Origin: Atopsyche davidsoni
Taxonomy: Eukaryota > Arthropoda > Insecta > Trichoptera > Hydrobiosidae
NCBI GenBank assembly: GCA_022113835.1
Contig: JAILWY010000007.1
Span: 10,703,001 to 10,767,000, forward strand
Direction of reading: 5' to 3'
Length of the DNA stretch: 64,000 nt
The stretch's first letter is position 1. Each line of letters begins with the position of its first letter. A model generated the notes under the pieces. The model made no database searches and had not been told where the DNA came from. It saw only the letters and a program-made list of their open reading frames with translations. This document shows positions 35,575-47,813 of this stretch, one piece after another. Position numbers and translations under genes: made by a program.

Positions 35575-36132
35575 CGGAAAGCTAGGTATATCCTTAAAGG
35601 AGGTATCCTAGGTGTAGCTCACGTTCTTTCCTCTTCGGGTTTAGCTAATGAATTCGCCAATGTTCATAAGCTATCAGTGGACTGTATTATAGGTTAATTT
35701 CAACAATTTTATTTTCGTAAACTTTTATTTAAACTTCTTTTATACATGGATTACAATTTAACATTTATTTGATATTAAAACTAGTTACACTTAACACTTT
35801 ATTTAACTTTGAACCGACAACAATATACTCCGAACTCGCGGCAGTATTACTTAATGAGATTTGTAAGATCTCTTCCATTAACGACAGGTACTCCTGGCGG
35901 AGTATTTTTGCTCCCGGGCAGCGATTGCCCCTTGGAGTCACTTTGAATACTTTTAAACTTCACTTTTCAACATTACGACAAACACGCGATCCTGCATAGA
36001 TATATCGGAGTATCCTTGTTCCCGGGCATAGTCACCCCGTGGAGAAAAATCGAGTACTGCCCCCTTCAGGGGCTAGTCCGTTTTTATACACCGTTGTACG
36101 TCATAAGAAACTTGGGTGCCCGGGTAGCGCCA
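35575..36132. other. Unassigned CpG-richer region before the 36 kb duplication
   Basis: It has repeated words of the type tcccgggca...ccccktggag (35914, 36018) and cccccttcaggggctag. It may be part of the same element as the duplicated units. No coding evidence. Confidence 0.3.
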
Positions 36133-36486
36133 CGTGATTAGAACAATGAAACACAGATCAGGCTTTCGGCACGTATCTCCGGACTGACTCTGGAAACAAT
36201 AAAAAACCTACCCGAGCGGTGTCTTATACATTGCAAACATAAAGGTTACGCGGCGGTCCCCTTGGGAGCAATATTCATAAAAATCCCCCGGCCGAAGATA
36301 TCTATGTGGTCCGTGGGAGCGCGTGATTAGAACAATAAAACACAGATCAGGCTTTCGGCGCGTATCTCCGGACTGACTCTGGAAACAATCATAAACCTAC
36401 CCGAAAGGTGTTATATACATTGCAACCATAAAGGATACGGGGCGGTCTCTTTGGGAGCAATAACCATAAAAAATCCCCCGGCCGAA
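36133..36486. repeat. Tandem duplication, two units of about 165 bases
   Basis: Unit 1 at 36133-36296 and unit 2 at 36322-36486, period 189. Both begin cgtgattagaacaat and run through cacagatcaggctttcggc, cgtatctccggactgactct and ggagcaata to atcccccggccgaa. About nine bases in ten agree by eye. Confidence 0.85.
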
Positions 36487-36754
36487 AACAAATCATTTTA
36501 AAATTAATTTTTATTCTAAAAGAATTTAAAACTATCATCGCGTTGCCAACAATATTGTTAAAAAATAAAAAAAAAATGCTGGGGACTTCTTTATCAAGTC
36601 TTTTTTTTACTATACATTTCAAACGTATAAAATTTAACTACCCTTTTAAACTAATTTTTCCTATTGAAGTATCAGATTCAATTCATTTTATGTTTTATAT
36701 TTTAACATAAAAGTTAGGCGAATATAGTCACCAGTAAAAATTAACATCTGGGAA

Positions 36755-36830
36755 AATCACTCAAGTGTTTTATTTAAAATATTAAAATGGAATTCCACCA
36801 AGTACTCTCTGTCAAAAATATTGATTATTT
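36755..36830 (+). repeat. Family C repeat fragment
   Basis: ggaaaatcactcaagtgttt, aatattaaaatggaattcca, ccaagtactctctgtcaaaa: same arm and tail as at 52.26-52.34 kb. The hammerhead-like part is absent. Confidence 0.65.
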
Positions 36831-36839
36831 TTATTTATT

Positions 36840-37084
36840 TATTTCTTGTTATTTAATATTCCCACAGCGGGCTCGTTCGCTAGCACGGAACATGTGAGAA
36901 CAGCCAATTCAACATGAAACAGACTTACAACGCAATTAAAATTTTCTCCTAGTTTATCGTATGGGCATCCGCTTACCAGCGATAATTACTCCTCCGGCGA
37001 ATGCCGAGGCATACTGGATCCTCGGCGAGAGCATAACAAAGAGGAAAGCGGCTCGCCAGCGCTGGGTACTTACTCCGTGTTGAT
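36840..37084. other. Intergenic: GC-richer stretch, unassigned
   Basis: cctccggcgaatgccgaggc and neighbouring words stand out from the AT background. No gene recognised. Confidence 0.3.
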
Positions 37085-37160
37085 CTTCACTTCCAGGTGG
37101 TCTAGTAGTTAGCGCGCCTGCTTGCCGACTATCCCGGATTCAAATCCGGATGAAAAAATA
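37085..37160 (+). repeat. tRNA-derived SINE-like head
   Basis: gtggtctagtagttagcgcg (A-box like) and cccggattcaaatccggatg (B-box GATTCAAATCC) with a seven-base ATCCGGAT-like stem around it. Confidence 0.6.
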
Positions 37161-39080
37161 GCTCACTATCACGCAAAGGATTTCTTAGTTCAAGAATTCT
37201 GTGTAGGCCAGGTATTCTGGGTTTTCTTTGTAAATTACAGAATGATCCAGTAGTAGAACAATACGAAATAAATGTGAAAAAATATTTTAAAATCATAAAT
37301 TTGTTAAAAACTTTCAACCATAAGTCTTACGTCAATATTACTAATATAATATAATGCCAGATAATAATAACGTTTGCCAAACATCAGCTTTGATAATGGG
37401 AAAAATAAACTTAACTATCCAATAATTTTAAATATTGCAACAATAAACATATTATTTTCAATAACAAAGCCTTATTAGCATTTTATATATTTTACATCTG
37501 TTATAATTAAAAGTGTTTTGCAACGAGATCCTCAACATTTTTATGAATCTTTCTGCAGTCGTAGGATCGGATAACTGCAGCCCTTGACACGGATTTGTCA
37601 TTTCACAAGAAATCGAAATTAAATAATACAATAAATTTTGTAACTTTCCACAAAATATGAAAACTGGCCATATATAAACATAAAATTTTATCCAGGTGTC
37701 TATAACACGCGATTACAAATATGACATTTTGCATAATTTACAGTGTTACGATTTAAAAAAAATCATGTAATTCCTTGCTATCTCAACATTTCAAATTCAC
37801 AATAAAAGATATCGATCTTGATGAAATTTAGTATACAATTAAGAAAATTTTGAAAAGCGGCCAGTATCACACTTGACTTGACTCTAAAAAATTATGTTTT
37901 AGCTATAGTTAGCGTCATTGCTTTGGTTTATTAAGATTCTGTGTGAGTAGAAAAACGCTATTAACATTATATATTTATAAAAAAATCTGAGTGTGCTTTG
38001 TAAAAATGATTATTTTATTTCTAAAATAGAAAATATGTAGGAGGGCCTTATATGTGATTGTTTTACTAAAAATAATTTATTTCACTACAGTACCTGTAGC
38101 TAATTAACAAAACGACTATTTACTCACATTATTTTAAGTAAATTTACGTATGTTTATAGAAGCAATGAGATGTTCAACGAAAAAATATATTTTATGCAAA
38201 CTTTATATACAGCTGCACGCACTCAAATTTACTAAAAAAAAGAAATCCGAAATATCTGCTTGTCCAGTTTAGGAGAAATGTCGTGAGCAGTCTGGCATAT
38301 TTGCTGGCCGTTTGCATGCAGTGCGCGGTATTTGTCATGAAATGCACAATTTGTATGCTAAAGACCCAGCAGCACTAAAACGAAACCTTGTCACCGATTG
38401 CCGAAGACAGGCCGAGCGAAACGTCTTGAAAGGTGAAATTCGATACACCCAATAAAATCTAAAGATATATTGTATTGTATAATGCACTTGAACGACACAC
38501 CATCGTAGACAACGTTTGAGATAAATATTGTTTTAAATAAAGCATGTAAATACATATATATATATATATATATTGCACATGTGTGTGTGTGTGTGTGTAT
38601 TGGCAGTTGTATTTCAATTATTTGGGTTAGTATAAAAACTAGTCAATTAAAAATGGCACTTAGCGATTTACAGCACAGCGCACTTCCGGAAAGGACACGG
38701 GGAGATTAATCTGCCCGATCCACGGTATCGTCTTTTATTAATGATGGCCATATTCGATCGTGCGTAGTTAATTAATCGATGGCTCGATTTAATATTATCG
38801 TAGGCATGAATTTGGTCCCAGGTAATGAATGACAGTTTTGGATGGCGAATATGCGAAGAAGAGCGTTACATAGTAAAATTATGTTCCTGGCAATCGCGTA
38901 CGGAATCCAAAATCAAAGCAAGAATTTTCATTCACATAATTGATGCTCCTAATATACAATATTATTTATTGTAAGTTTAAGTTGGTATTTCTAGCTTTCT
39001 GTTGCTTTATTGCCTTACTAAAGCTATTTTCTACAGTACAAGAGCCGATCCGTAGAATGATCCGGTATACCTTGCAAGTC
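37161..39080. other. Intergenic: no gene seen
   Basis: It contains a gaaacgtcttgaaaggtgaa word (38410-38429) like the GAAAC repeats elsewhere, an (AT)n run at 38554-38573 and a (GT)n run at 38580-38598. Confidence 0.4.
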
Positions 39081-39081
39081 T

Positions 39082-39272
39082 TCTTATTCATCAAGTGCCT
39101 CTCCAGCATTTTCTCATACTGAGCTAGTGTTTATGGTTTTCTAAGGGGAAAATTGTGTAGTGGAAGGAAAAAACTGCAAATTGCTGCTGTCCAATAGAAT
39201 GATTATATAATCCTTTCCTCTCAAAGCTCTGGCGTTAAGATCTGATACTCTTTCTCCAGCAAGCTACAATAC
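39082..39272 (+). repeat. Interspersed repeat family B, copy 6 (near full length)
   Basis: tcatcaagtgcctctccagc, ttatggttttctaaggggaa, gtgtagtgg, ctgtccaatagaatgattat and ctctggcgttaagatctgat through ccagcaagctac match the other copies in order. Confidence 0.65.
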
Positions 39273-40380
39273 AATCATATTTTTATATTTATGATATTGA
39301 ACGTTCGATCAAAAACATCTCAGATAAGCTTTCTTCAAGCAAAATCGAAAAAGTAAACACAAGATCAAATTATTATAAATCGATTGTTTTATTGATTGTC
39401 AAAATACATTTTGTCTAGCACTATTCTGCATCATTATACGCAGACAGGTAGTGACGCGCGCGATACCTGCTTCAGATTTCACCTTCGATGCGTATGAAAG
39501 GAGATCCACCGCACTCGTCCAACAACCATACTCCGTTTTTTGCTCAGCGGATAATGCAATGAAAGTAAAGGGGATTCCGACACCATCGATTTAATTTATT
39601 ATTTAATACATTATTTAAAACCTAACAAAAAACATACATTGGCTAAAGTAAAATAAACGTGATAAAAATTATTTGAATACAATTCAAATACAAGACTAAG
39701 AGACTATGACATTTTTAATTGAAAGCGTTTTGCAAGCGTTTTTTGAAACATTTGCTGTATAAAAAAACAGTAGACTCTTTTTGGTTTGCATTTAATGCAC
39801 TGGCCTGAAGATCCGATATTTATGGTATAATTGAACCTTTTAAACGAGAAAATATGTTAAAAAAACTATATTTATTAAATGTCTTTGGTTAGGGAACTAT
39901 GTAAGTGACTTAGATGAATTCGAACCAATGGATGGGAGTTATGGGTCATTTTACTTTTTCAAGGGCTACGACGAATGCGCTCATAGAGAAACTTGATCGT
40001 AATCTCTTAGCCACTTAGCTGTTAATACATGTTGTTTAAACATGGAGTATTACAAATCAAACCAGTTTGTCGTGAATAGTAATCATTGGTATCGAGTGTA
40101 CCCGTGAGAGATTTCGAGACCTACGTCATCACAGACAATCGCTCGTAATTCAGACGGGCGAATTCCACTCCAGCGCTGCCAACCACAAACAACAAATAGA
40201 AAGTGATCGAGCCGGCCCGGAGTCGAAGGCACGTCTGTCATTATAGTGTAAAATGTCTATATTATGGCTTGGAAAAAAACTCGCCTGTTTCCTACAACTT
40301 CTTCATTCAATCGGCGGCCAAAAAAATCAGCCGCGGCGATGAGCGAGAACCCACAAAAACCATGAAGTTTGATATTAGAT
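39273..40380. other. Intergenic: no gene seen
   Basis: AT-rich with a CpG-richer part at 40140-40230. No recognisable coding or element. Confidence 0.35.
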
Positions 40381-40384
40381 GATC

Positions 40385-40515
40385 TTGGATGCTATAGTGC
40401 GTGGTGGTTCATGTTGTTCGACGTTTGGCGATCCCTGAAAATATTCTCAGAATCATGATTGAAACGTTGGAAAGTGCCCAAGAAATACTATAATAATCTA
40501 ACCTCAACAACTGTC
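40385..40515 (+). repeat. Retroelement-like fragment with GAAACGTTGGAAAG motif
   Basis: tcatgattgaaacgttggaa then agtgcccaagaaatac parallels the 34.3 kb fragment (GAAACGTCGGAAG, then GCCCAAGAAA). Assigned to the same repeat family by this shared order. Confidence 0.4.
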
Positions 40516-41284
40516 AAAACCTACTATATAAAATTATCAATATACTAATACTAAAATTATTACTTTTACTATATTATGTAGCAATGTGATGGCGTGCAGT
40601 CCATGCTAGCGATAAAGCATTACTTGGCATATATTTTTAGTATATAATCATTAAAATTTTACGTCACAAGTGAAGGTATCATATAAGAAAACTCGAAATT
40701 AAATATTCATATTTATTAATATTAATTTAGCTCGTTCAGATTTTGAACTCACTCAACGAAAACATTAAAATCAAATATCCTTAAATTTTATTAATGCGTT
40801 TTTTAGACGATGCAATATGATGAAAGTTCACAACACCGCTTTGATTACATAAAATATTATTTGATTTAAATAATTTTACGTCAATTTACGTAAGACTAGA
40901 CTAGAGTAAAATATATATATCTTTTAAATCGTGCTGCGGTAATTTCTTCCCTTCGCGGATAGTCAAGTCTTTAAGTTTAACCTCTGGAGATTTTTTCTTT
41001 TCGTGTATAAATAATTAAAACGTAAACACTCTCTGGCATTAGACTTTATAATAAAATGTTTTTTTTTAAGAATTTTTAGAAAAAAAATGAGTATCAATAG
41101 TGATGTCCGACATTGGCGTGCGAGATCGATCAAATCGATTAGAAATCACTGACTTGTATGAAAGCTCTTTATTTCAAAATACACAGAATCGAGTTTGCGA
41201 AACAGCTTCTGTGGAGCGATCCGACTGCGACGTGACGTCGTTATGCCCAAAGACGGCGAGAGAAGTCACGGCGTACATGCAGCA

Positions 41285-41345
41285 CAATCACCATCATCAT
41301 CTCGCCTGTGACTTTCGATCCACTGCTGAATGAAGGCCTCAACTC
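41285..41345 (+). repeat. Short retroposon 3'-end-like sequence
   Basis: caccatcatcatctcgcctg and gatccactgctgaatgaagg resemble the catcatcatc...tccactgctgga...aggcctc ends of retroposons common in insect genomes. The + frame 41100-41333 ends in it and is not accepted as a gene. Confidence 0.35.
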
Positions 41346-43436
41346 GGATCTAACATTCCTTTAGGTTTTCACGGTAGATTTCAATCAAATTGATCGACAA
41401 GTCGGAATAACCGATTCATTCGATTCGATCACACACGCGGTGAACTAATTTTTCTCTTCCCCACACAACAACTCTACTGTAACATTTTGATGTTAACTAT
41501 CAAATTATATAAAACCTTTACAAGGAACCTTCATAAGGTCCTCTCTTAACCTCAAACAGTTGTTTAACATATATGTTCTTTTTTTACTTCCGTATTGTAA
41601 AACTTATTTTTAAACCTGCTGACCTGCTCACTGGTGGGAATTAATTTAAACACGAATAAAGGTATTTTAGGTCATGGAATAAAAAAACAACATTTTTATC
41701 TATTTTCCAAAACAAACAAAAAAATACAATTTTACTTAATATATGTCGTAAATTGCAAAAATAACATTTCTACTGCTATATAAGAAATTTTTAAAATAAA
41801 ATCTATCAATCTATCTATTTTTTAAAATAAATAATGATTTTTCGAATCTACCAGAATATAAACGGACAAAAAGAAAACCATTAAAATGTGGGAATCGTCA
41901 AAAGTACTATAATATTAATTATGTTTCGTTCATTTCAATCAAATAAGATCAAACAGTAAAAACGTATTTGCTTAGCTCATTAGAATACATTAAAGGGAAT
42001 AATGTGCTTCGTTACTCGTTAAGACTATACCCCTCAGGTATCAATATAACATCTTCGTCTCAGCAAAAACCATGGATGGCGTGGTTAGGATTTCTCTGTT
42101 AAAATTTCCCCATATAAATTATAGGTATAATCATATGGATACATTGCAATATTGTTGTTTTATCAGATGACCCGAGACCTTTACTGGAAGGGACTTTACA
42201 TTTGCAAGTCAAGCTCTCGTAATCTTTCATGAGGAAAACGAGTTCCATGTGAATTTTCTGGTTTCGGTATTGACTAGAGAACACAGGCCGTCAGTAGAAA
42301 GTAGATAATCCAAAGGATTTATTGAACCTTCAAGTTTACGTATGAAGGTTTATCTCAGAAGTCATCGGCGACTCAACAAAGGCTTAAATAATACTCTTTT
42401 GACTTTCAGATATATTTTATTCATAATCAAGTTATGGCTGAATTCAAAGCGGCTGTATTCGTTTCTGCTACATTAAATAAACATCTAAATTAATTTTCAA
42501 TAAAATGCAGTATTTTTAATTACGATTTCTAGCGCTTTGTTGAATATAAAATATTTTCAAAAGCAATCGTTGATTTTTCAAACTCACTTTCGTCGTTATT
42601 AAAATATGCTTTGAATAACATTACGCAGAAGCTGTTTTTTATGCTGCCTTGAATAAATCTGTTTCTTTTGACGTTTTAATTTTTAGGTAGAATTGTTAGT
42701 CGTAATAAACCCAGTATCTGAATTAAAAAAAAACAGAAAACAATAAAGATATTTTGAATAAGAAAACTATCCTCCACATTGCTTAACAAGAGAAAAAGGC
42801 CGCAAACGGAGCGGCTTAAAGCGATAAGAGGCTATGTTATGTTTCATTCATTTTATACATAATTAACGTCATGATCTAGATAAGAATTAAGATTTCTACA
42901 TCCAATATATTTGATTTTCTTAACATTGAACTTGGAGGTTAAAACTAAAGTTTATAGTCTTTGAAACTAGCATATAACAACATGTGATTCTATAGCATTT
43001 ATTTAAAAAAAAAAAAACTGATAAACGTTTAAAAATCTAAATGCATAACCTGGTACGTAATTTTATGAAAATTTTGAGCCGAAGACCATGAACGTGACTA
43101 CCCGAACTCTTCCACCTTGGCCTCGGTTAGCCATCGTTGCTGCGCAGGACGAGCATGGAGCTCAGGTGAGGCAGGTGGAAGTGAGAAGGACGTGACCAGA
43201 GATACGAGATATAACGTCCAAAGCGAAACCCGGAGACTCGAATACGTCACGAGTTGAAGTCAAGGGCTTTCGATGCCGGAAACTTCGTATGTATGTTTTA
43301 TACATATCGTGTATTACACGTGGTTCGTCTACTTTTTCAATGGAGGAATCTAATCGAAGTGTTTAATTTTAAAATAGTGACTCCCGTGGGATTTCCAAGT
43401 TCTCCACGGGCTAGTCTAAGTTTGAATGCGTATTAA
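41346..43436. other. Intergenic upstream of gene 2: no gene seen
   Basis: AT-rich to about 43060. The block 43080-43270 is richer in G+C with a gctcaggtgaggc donor-like word at 43150-43162, so an untranslated first exon of gene 2 could lie here. This is not shown by the sequence alone. Confidence 0.3.
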
Positions 43437-43572
43437 TGGCGTTTCTCCGCCATCAGGTGGTGTTTGATCGGTCATCCTCCATGGAATGTACGAGTGAAAA
43501 CATAGTACATAACGGTGCACGCGGATCTATTAGTTGTGATTTATTCGAGATTAATTTGATTTCTCACGGAGG
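43437..43572 (+). repeat. Repeat family D, copy 1
   Basis: ggcgtttctccgccatcagg, gtggtgtttgatcggtcatc, tggaatgtacgagtgaaa, tgtgatttattcgagat and ctcacggagg match the 53.2 kb copy in order and orientation. Confidence 0.75.
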
Positions 43573-44176
43573 CAAAACGGATGCTGGCTTTGTAAACTAG
43601 TTCAGTTAATATCTAAAGAGCATCCTTTTCTGTGTCACACCTTGTGCTATCATTTCAGCAATATCTGTTATAATAGACATAATATGAAATATTTGCTTGG
43701 GGCCTACTACTCGAGGCTAGTAATTAACAGGTGAGAGTATACCTTTCTACCTGCTGAAACACATTATTAAGAATTTATGCTTATGACCTATCAGTAGTAA
43801 GAAAGTGACTTTTTATCTTTATTCTGCGAGCGAGAGACATCTTAACGTTGATTATCTTAAAAGGAGGAATTGATTACAAAATTACTGTGATATAGCAGTA
43901 GTAAAAATCAAGAAGATATTTTTTTTACATTCACTAATGTTTGCCCTTATTTGTTGTCACATTACATGCATATACACATTATATATACACTCACACATAT
44001 ATTTGTATATCTAATATAGCCTATACTATTGGTATGGCACTCTTGAACTGTCCTAATATTTATTGGTTTAAATAACCTTTTCACATTTTTATTTATAATT
44101 TTCCCAAAGGGACATTCACTGATTTTATTTTAATGTCCAGCTTAATTTTTGTTGATCATTATTTTTTTTATTTTAG

Positions 44177-47100
44177 ATGTTGACCCAATCGCTGATTCTT
44201 CTCTTCGGAGTCATCCTCATGGCCCTGGTGGCGTCAGCAGAGCCTGAAAAAATATCAAACGCAACCTTAATCAGAAGTAGAGTCAAATATTTCAACATGC
44301 AACCCAAAACCACAAGAACAGAGATCAAAGTCTCGAGAAGTCTCAATCCTGAAGACATGCAAACTCTGAATGTCATGACCAAGTCCGGACAGGTTGCACA
44401 GCTCATAGTAAAAAAGAGAGATGGAAGGTCTTCAAGCTCGGCGAGGTCAAGTCCAACATCTCCAACAACGACGACGACTACAACAACTACAACGACGACA
44501 TCAACAACGTCGACGACAACCGAATTGCCAGAATCGACGACCGCAGTTTCTAACGTTACCCAAAACGAAGAAGAGACAACAAAGGCTTTCGTAGGTTCGC
44601 AGCGTTTGTACGAAGGTGATTTTGCACCTGTCGGTACTGGATACTATAAAGCTAGAAAACTTGAAGAAGATTCGGAGGCAAATGATGACATTAACGATAA
44701 GATTTCTAATTATAATAAGTATTATCTGAATAGACAAAAAACAGATGATGAATCTGCCACTGTGAAGGCAGAGTATGGAAATTGGTCCCCAGTTGCTGTC
44801 ATACCTGAGGGAAGCTTCGAATCAGAAAGTTCCACAAAGTTAATAGAACCAGAATCTTTATCAATGTACAGTGATAGTATCAAGAATTTCAATTCACCAG
44901 TGTACATCACCTCCGCTAGTTACACTGAAGGCAGATCTCAAGCTAGAAGCATTGCCACTGACCCTGATGCTTCAAGCATTGTGACGAAAAATGATAGGAA
45001 CCCTGTCCACATTGAAGTTGTCAGCACTAAAGTGAAAGAAGACGAAGTTCAAAAGTCAGCATCCATTCCTAAGCCAGTATACATCCAATCAGACGCCATG
45101 TTTATCAAGGGAGAAACAGAAAGCTTGGATTTCAAACGGGGAAAGTCTATACTGAAAATAGGAGAAGACGGAATTCCTGAAATCCATGGCGTTAGGATGC
45201 CTGATGATGAATCAGATACTAAAACGTGGAGAAACGCTCGTGTAATAAATGGTGAACTTTTGCCCTACCCAGTTGGATACAAACCTAAGGCTGCTTATTC
45301 TGAGAGCGAGGAAGATACAAATTCAGACCCAAGTCGTAATATTGGGCCGTTTATGAAAGAAGACAATTTCCCCGAAGAATCCCAAAAAAGCATCGGTCCG
45401 TTTACTACATACGACAACCTACGCAGTGCTGGAATTGCGTTTACAGATAATATTGGACCATTTATGACCAGCGATAATCCTACCTACCATTACAAGAACA
45501 GAGTTATGACGGATTATCTGCGCAAAGGCTACGGACCGTTCACAAAAACTGACAACTCCAGAGTAGCAAATTCAAAACTGATCGAGTACATCAAGCAAAT
45601 TAACGACCATGAATCCAAGCGAGACTATTTTGGAGGTAGGAGTCAGAGGTCTGAGAGGGAAGGAAATGGAAACGTGAGGTTCCCTGATAGTCACCTCCAG
45701 AGGAGAATGCTGCAGCATCCTGGAAATCCGATATATCCTCCATCGCAAATTTACACTCCTAAAAATGGAGGAAAATCAACACCAGTGGCTTTCAGTGACG
45801 GAGTCAGAAACCCTGTACTTCAGTATGCACACCCTGAACTAGGTGTTCAGCCAGCCAAGCTTTCCCAGGGAAATGATAAATTTGGTACAAGCAAAGCTCA
45901 AAAGGTAGTGTATTACTCGCAAGATCCCCACAGCGATCGTTCTCCGTTTGCAGTAGAGCCTGCCATGTCAACAACAGAAAACTACGAAGAAACTGAAAGC
46001 AAACCACCAAAAGAAAGCTTCAGGCAAAATAAGTATTACGATAACAGCGACTACAATTTGAACAGATTCAATTATTACAGACATGACCAAGGAAAGTACC
46101 CTTATAACTACGGATACATTAAAAGGACTCCTGAACAGCCTCTGTGGAGAAGAATCACTAACTCGATGAAGGATACCTTCCAAAGTGGAATCGAAACAGT
46201 TCAGCAGTTCACCAAGCCAGTATTTGATATGACGAAGCCTATCTTTGAGCCAATTGCTAAAGCCACTAAGCCAGTTCTTGAACCTCTTATGGAAGCAACG
46301 CAGAAGATTTCTCACAACTTAGGATTCTCCGTTGGTCCAAGGCCTTATTATGGACACGGATATTCTGCTCAAGATAAAATTGGAACAGCGGCTGGTGCAG
46401 GATCTGTAATTCTCCCCGCTCTCGGCTTGATGGCCGGAGGAGCTGCATTAGGATTGGGAGCTGTTGCCGTTGGGAGGTTCTTAGATGTCGACATGATGAG
46501 AAGTGCCGGAATGAGCGAAGAATCGATCAAAAAGAAATTGCAGATGGAGCATAAAAGAGCGTTGAACAGTGCTCACTTTAACTATATGAGAGCAATGCAG
46601 CAACATGACGCAGACAAAGATGCGATGAAGCAGTCTGTTTATACAGACAATGTGAAAGTACCCAGTGAAAATGTATTTGTGATAATGGAAGCACCCAAGT
46701 CAATGCCGTACGCCAGTTCACAACACAGAAGAATGAGACGAAGCGCTGATAACTTTGACAGCTATAAAGTAGACAAAACATATGACAGTATATCTCGTAG
46801 AAATGGTCGCAACGACAATAATCTGGAGGACCAAATCGAAAGGTTCGATCTGATCGACGATCAATTCAACGACCACAATGATAAATTTGATCAATTTTCT
46901 GATGTCATAGACGTTTACGATGCGCCCGAAGATATGTCAAACCAAGATATCTTAAGAGATGTAAATAAAATAATAAGCTACACTGATACTTATGATCAAG
47001 TGAAACCCAACGTGCACTCTATCGAGAAAAGAGCAGCGATCGACGAGGAAGTGTTCCATGAGGAAGACAGAGTGATGCAGCAGGTGTTGCAGAGCTTGGA

Positions 47101-47272
47101 AGCTGACCGGGTCGGACAAGGGCTGGCCAGTGAGGTTTTGGCATACATCCACGGCACTGACTGGACCAACACTCCTTGCGCGAAGAAGACCTTCTGTGAG
47201 GTCATGGCAACGCAGCCGGCGGACGAGCTGTTCCAGATGGAGAAGAAAATGGATTCCTTCTTGAGAAAGTAA
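44177..47272 (+). CDS. Gene 2: large secreted insect protein, paralogue of gene 1 (main exon)
   Basis: ATG follows the acceptor ttttttattttag directly. Residues 1-21 form a signal peptide ([16 protein letters not shown]). Residues 84-118 are a Ser/Thr/Pro mucin-like tract. Four [IY]GPF[MT]xxDN repeats start at residues 389, 406, 426 and 452. Residues 679-708 carry 11-residue TKP[IV] repeats. Residues 736-770 form a Gly/Ala-rich hydrophobic segment. RMRR855|SAD is a furin-type site, and a KR dibasic site precedes AAIDEE. The C-terminus has C1001-X5-C1007-X13-MEK1023. The apparent stop at 47270-47272 overlaps a perfect gtaagt donor (47269), placed exactly like the donor of gene 1 exon 4, so the true exon probably ends at 47268 and a last exon follows. 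I infer a secreted, processed, extracellular or cuticle-associated protein. Family name unknown. Confidence 0.88.
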   Translation: MLTQSLILLFGVILMALVASAEPEKISNATLIRSRVKYFNMQPKTTRTEIKVSRSLNPEDMQTLNVMTKSGQVAQLIVKKRDGRSSSSARSSPTSPTTTTTTTTTTTTSTTSTTTELPESTTAVSNVTQNEEETTKAFVGSQRLYEGDFAPVGTGYYKARKLEEDSEANDDINDKISNYNKYYLNRQKTDDESATVKAEYGNWSPVAVIPEGSFESESSTKLIEPESLSMYSDSIKNFNSPVYITSASYTEGRSQARSIATDPDASSIVTKNDRNPVHIEVVSTKVKEDEVQKSASIPKPVYIQSDAMFIKGETESLDFKRGKSILKIGEDGIPEIHGVRMPDDESDTKTWRNARVINGELLPYPVGYKPKAAYSESEEDTNSDPSRNIGPFMKEDNFPEESQKSIGPFTTYDNLRSAGIAFTDNIGPFMTSDNPTYHYKNRVMTDYLRKGYGPFTKTDNSRVANSKLIEYIKQINDHESKRDYFGGRSQRSEREGNGNVRFPDSHLQRRMLQHPGNPIYPPSQIYTPKNGGKSTPVAFSDGVRNPVLQYAHPELGVQPAKLSQGNDKFGTSKAQKVVYYSQDPHSDRSPFAVEPAMSTTENYEETESKPPKESFRQNKYYDNSDYNLNRFNYYRHDQGKYPYNYGYIKRTPEQPLWRRITNSMKDTFQSGIETVQQFTKPVFDMTKPIFEPIAKATKPVLEPLMEATQKISHNLGFSVGPRPYYGHGYSAQDKIGTAAGAGSVILPALGLMAGGAALGLGAVAVGRFLDVDMMRSAGMSEESIKKKLQMEHKRALNSAHFNYMRAMQQHDADKDAMKQSVYTDNVKVPSENVFVIMEAPKSMPYASSQHRRMRRSADNFDSYKVDKTYDSISRRNGRNDNNLEDQIERFDLIDDQFNDHNDKFDQFSDVIDVYDAPEDMSNQDILRDVNKIISYTDTYDQVKPNVHSIEKRAAIDEEVFHEEDRVMQQVLQSLEADRVGQGLASEVLAYIHGTDWTNTPCAKKTFCEVMATQPADELFQMEKKMDSFLRK

Positions 47273-47274
47273 GT
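47269..47274 (+). other. Splice donor overlapping the apparent stop of gene 2
   Basis: AA|GTAAGT: the TAA read as a stop lies inside a consensus donor. Exon end phase (2) and distance from MEK (seven codons) equal those of gene 1. This argues that the stop is intronic. Confidence 0.65.
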
Positions 47275-47813
47275 GGAAATGAAACATCAACCATTCGATT
47301 CATCTTAAATGCGTCGTCATATAGCAATGTGTCTTTCAGATTAACGGCAGTTGCCATTTAAATAACATCGTCGTGCTGATGCTAAATGATGATAATCTAC
47401 TTGGAATTATCGATTAATTTTCTACCTGTCAAAGCTCTACGATAAATTGACTTGACGAATATTTTATCATGAAGACTTGAAGAGAAAAAAATTTTTAAGC
47501 GATTTTAAAATTATGTTTGCGTAATATAACTTTAACATATAAACAAATTCTACGAATCATCAGTAAAACGTCTATTTAATAAAAAAATAATAATAAAAGG
47601 TGGACAACTGTGAATTTATACAGATAATGACTCTTGTTATGTAATAGCGACTTTAAAATATGTTACATGTCGCAATATATTTAAAACCTATTTATAGTAT
47701 AATGTGAATTTTGAAAGGTACAAATGAAAATTATTTATACTGTTAGTGCACCCTCACAAGCGAAAGAAAATAATTAACAGATAATATTAAAAAATATATA
47801 TTTATTCTTTTAG

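Noticed and set aside
37085..37160. Possible functional tRNA gene
   Set aside because: A-box and B-box words are present, but no complete cloverleaf with acceptor stem is visible; fits a tRNA-derived SINE head, as do the other tRNA-like words.
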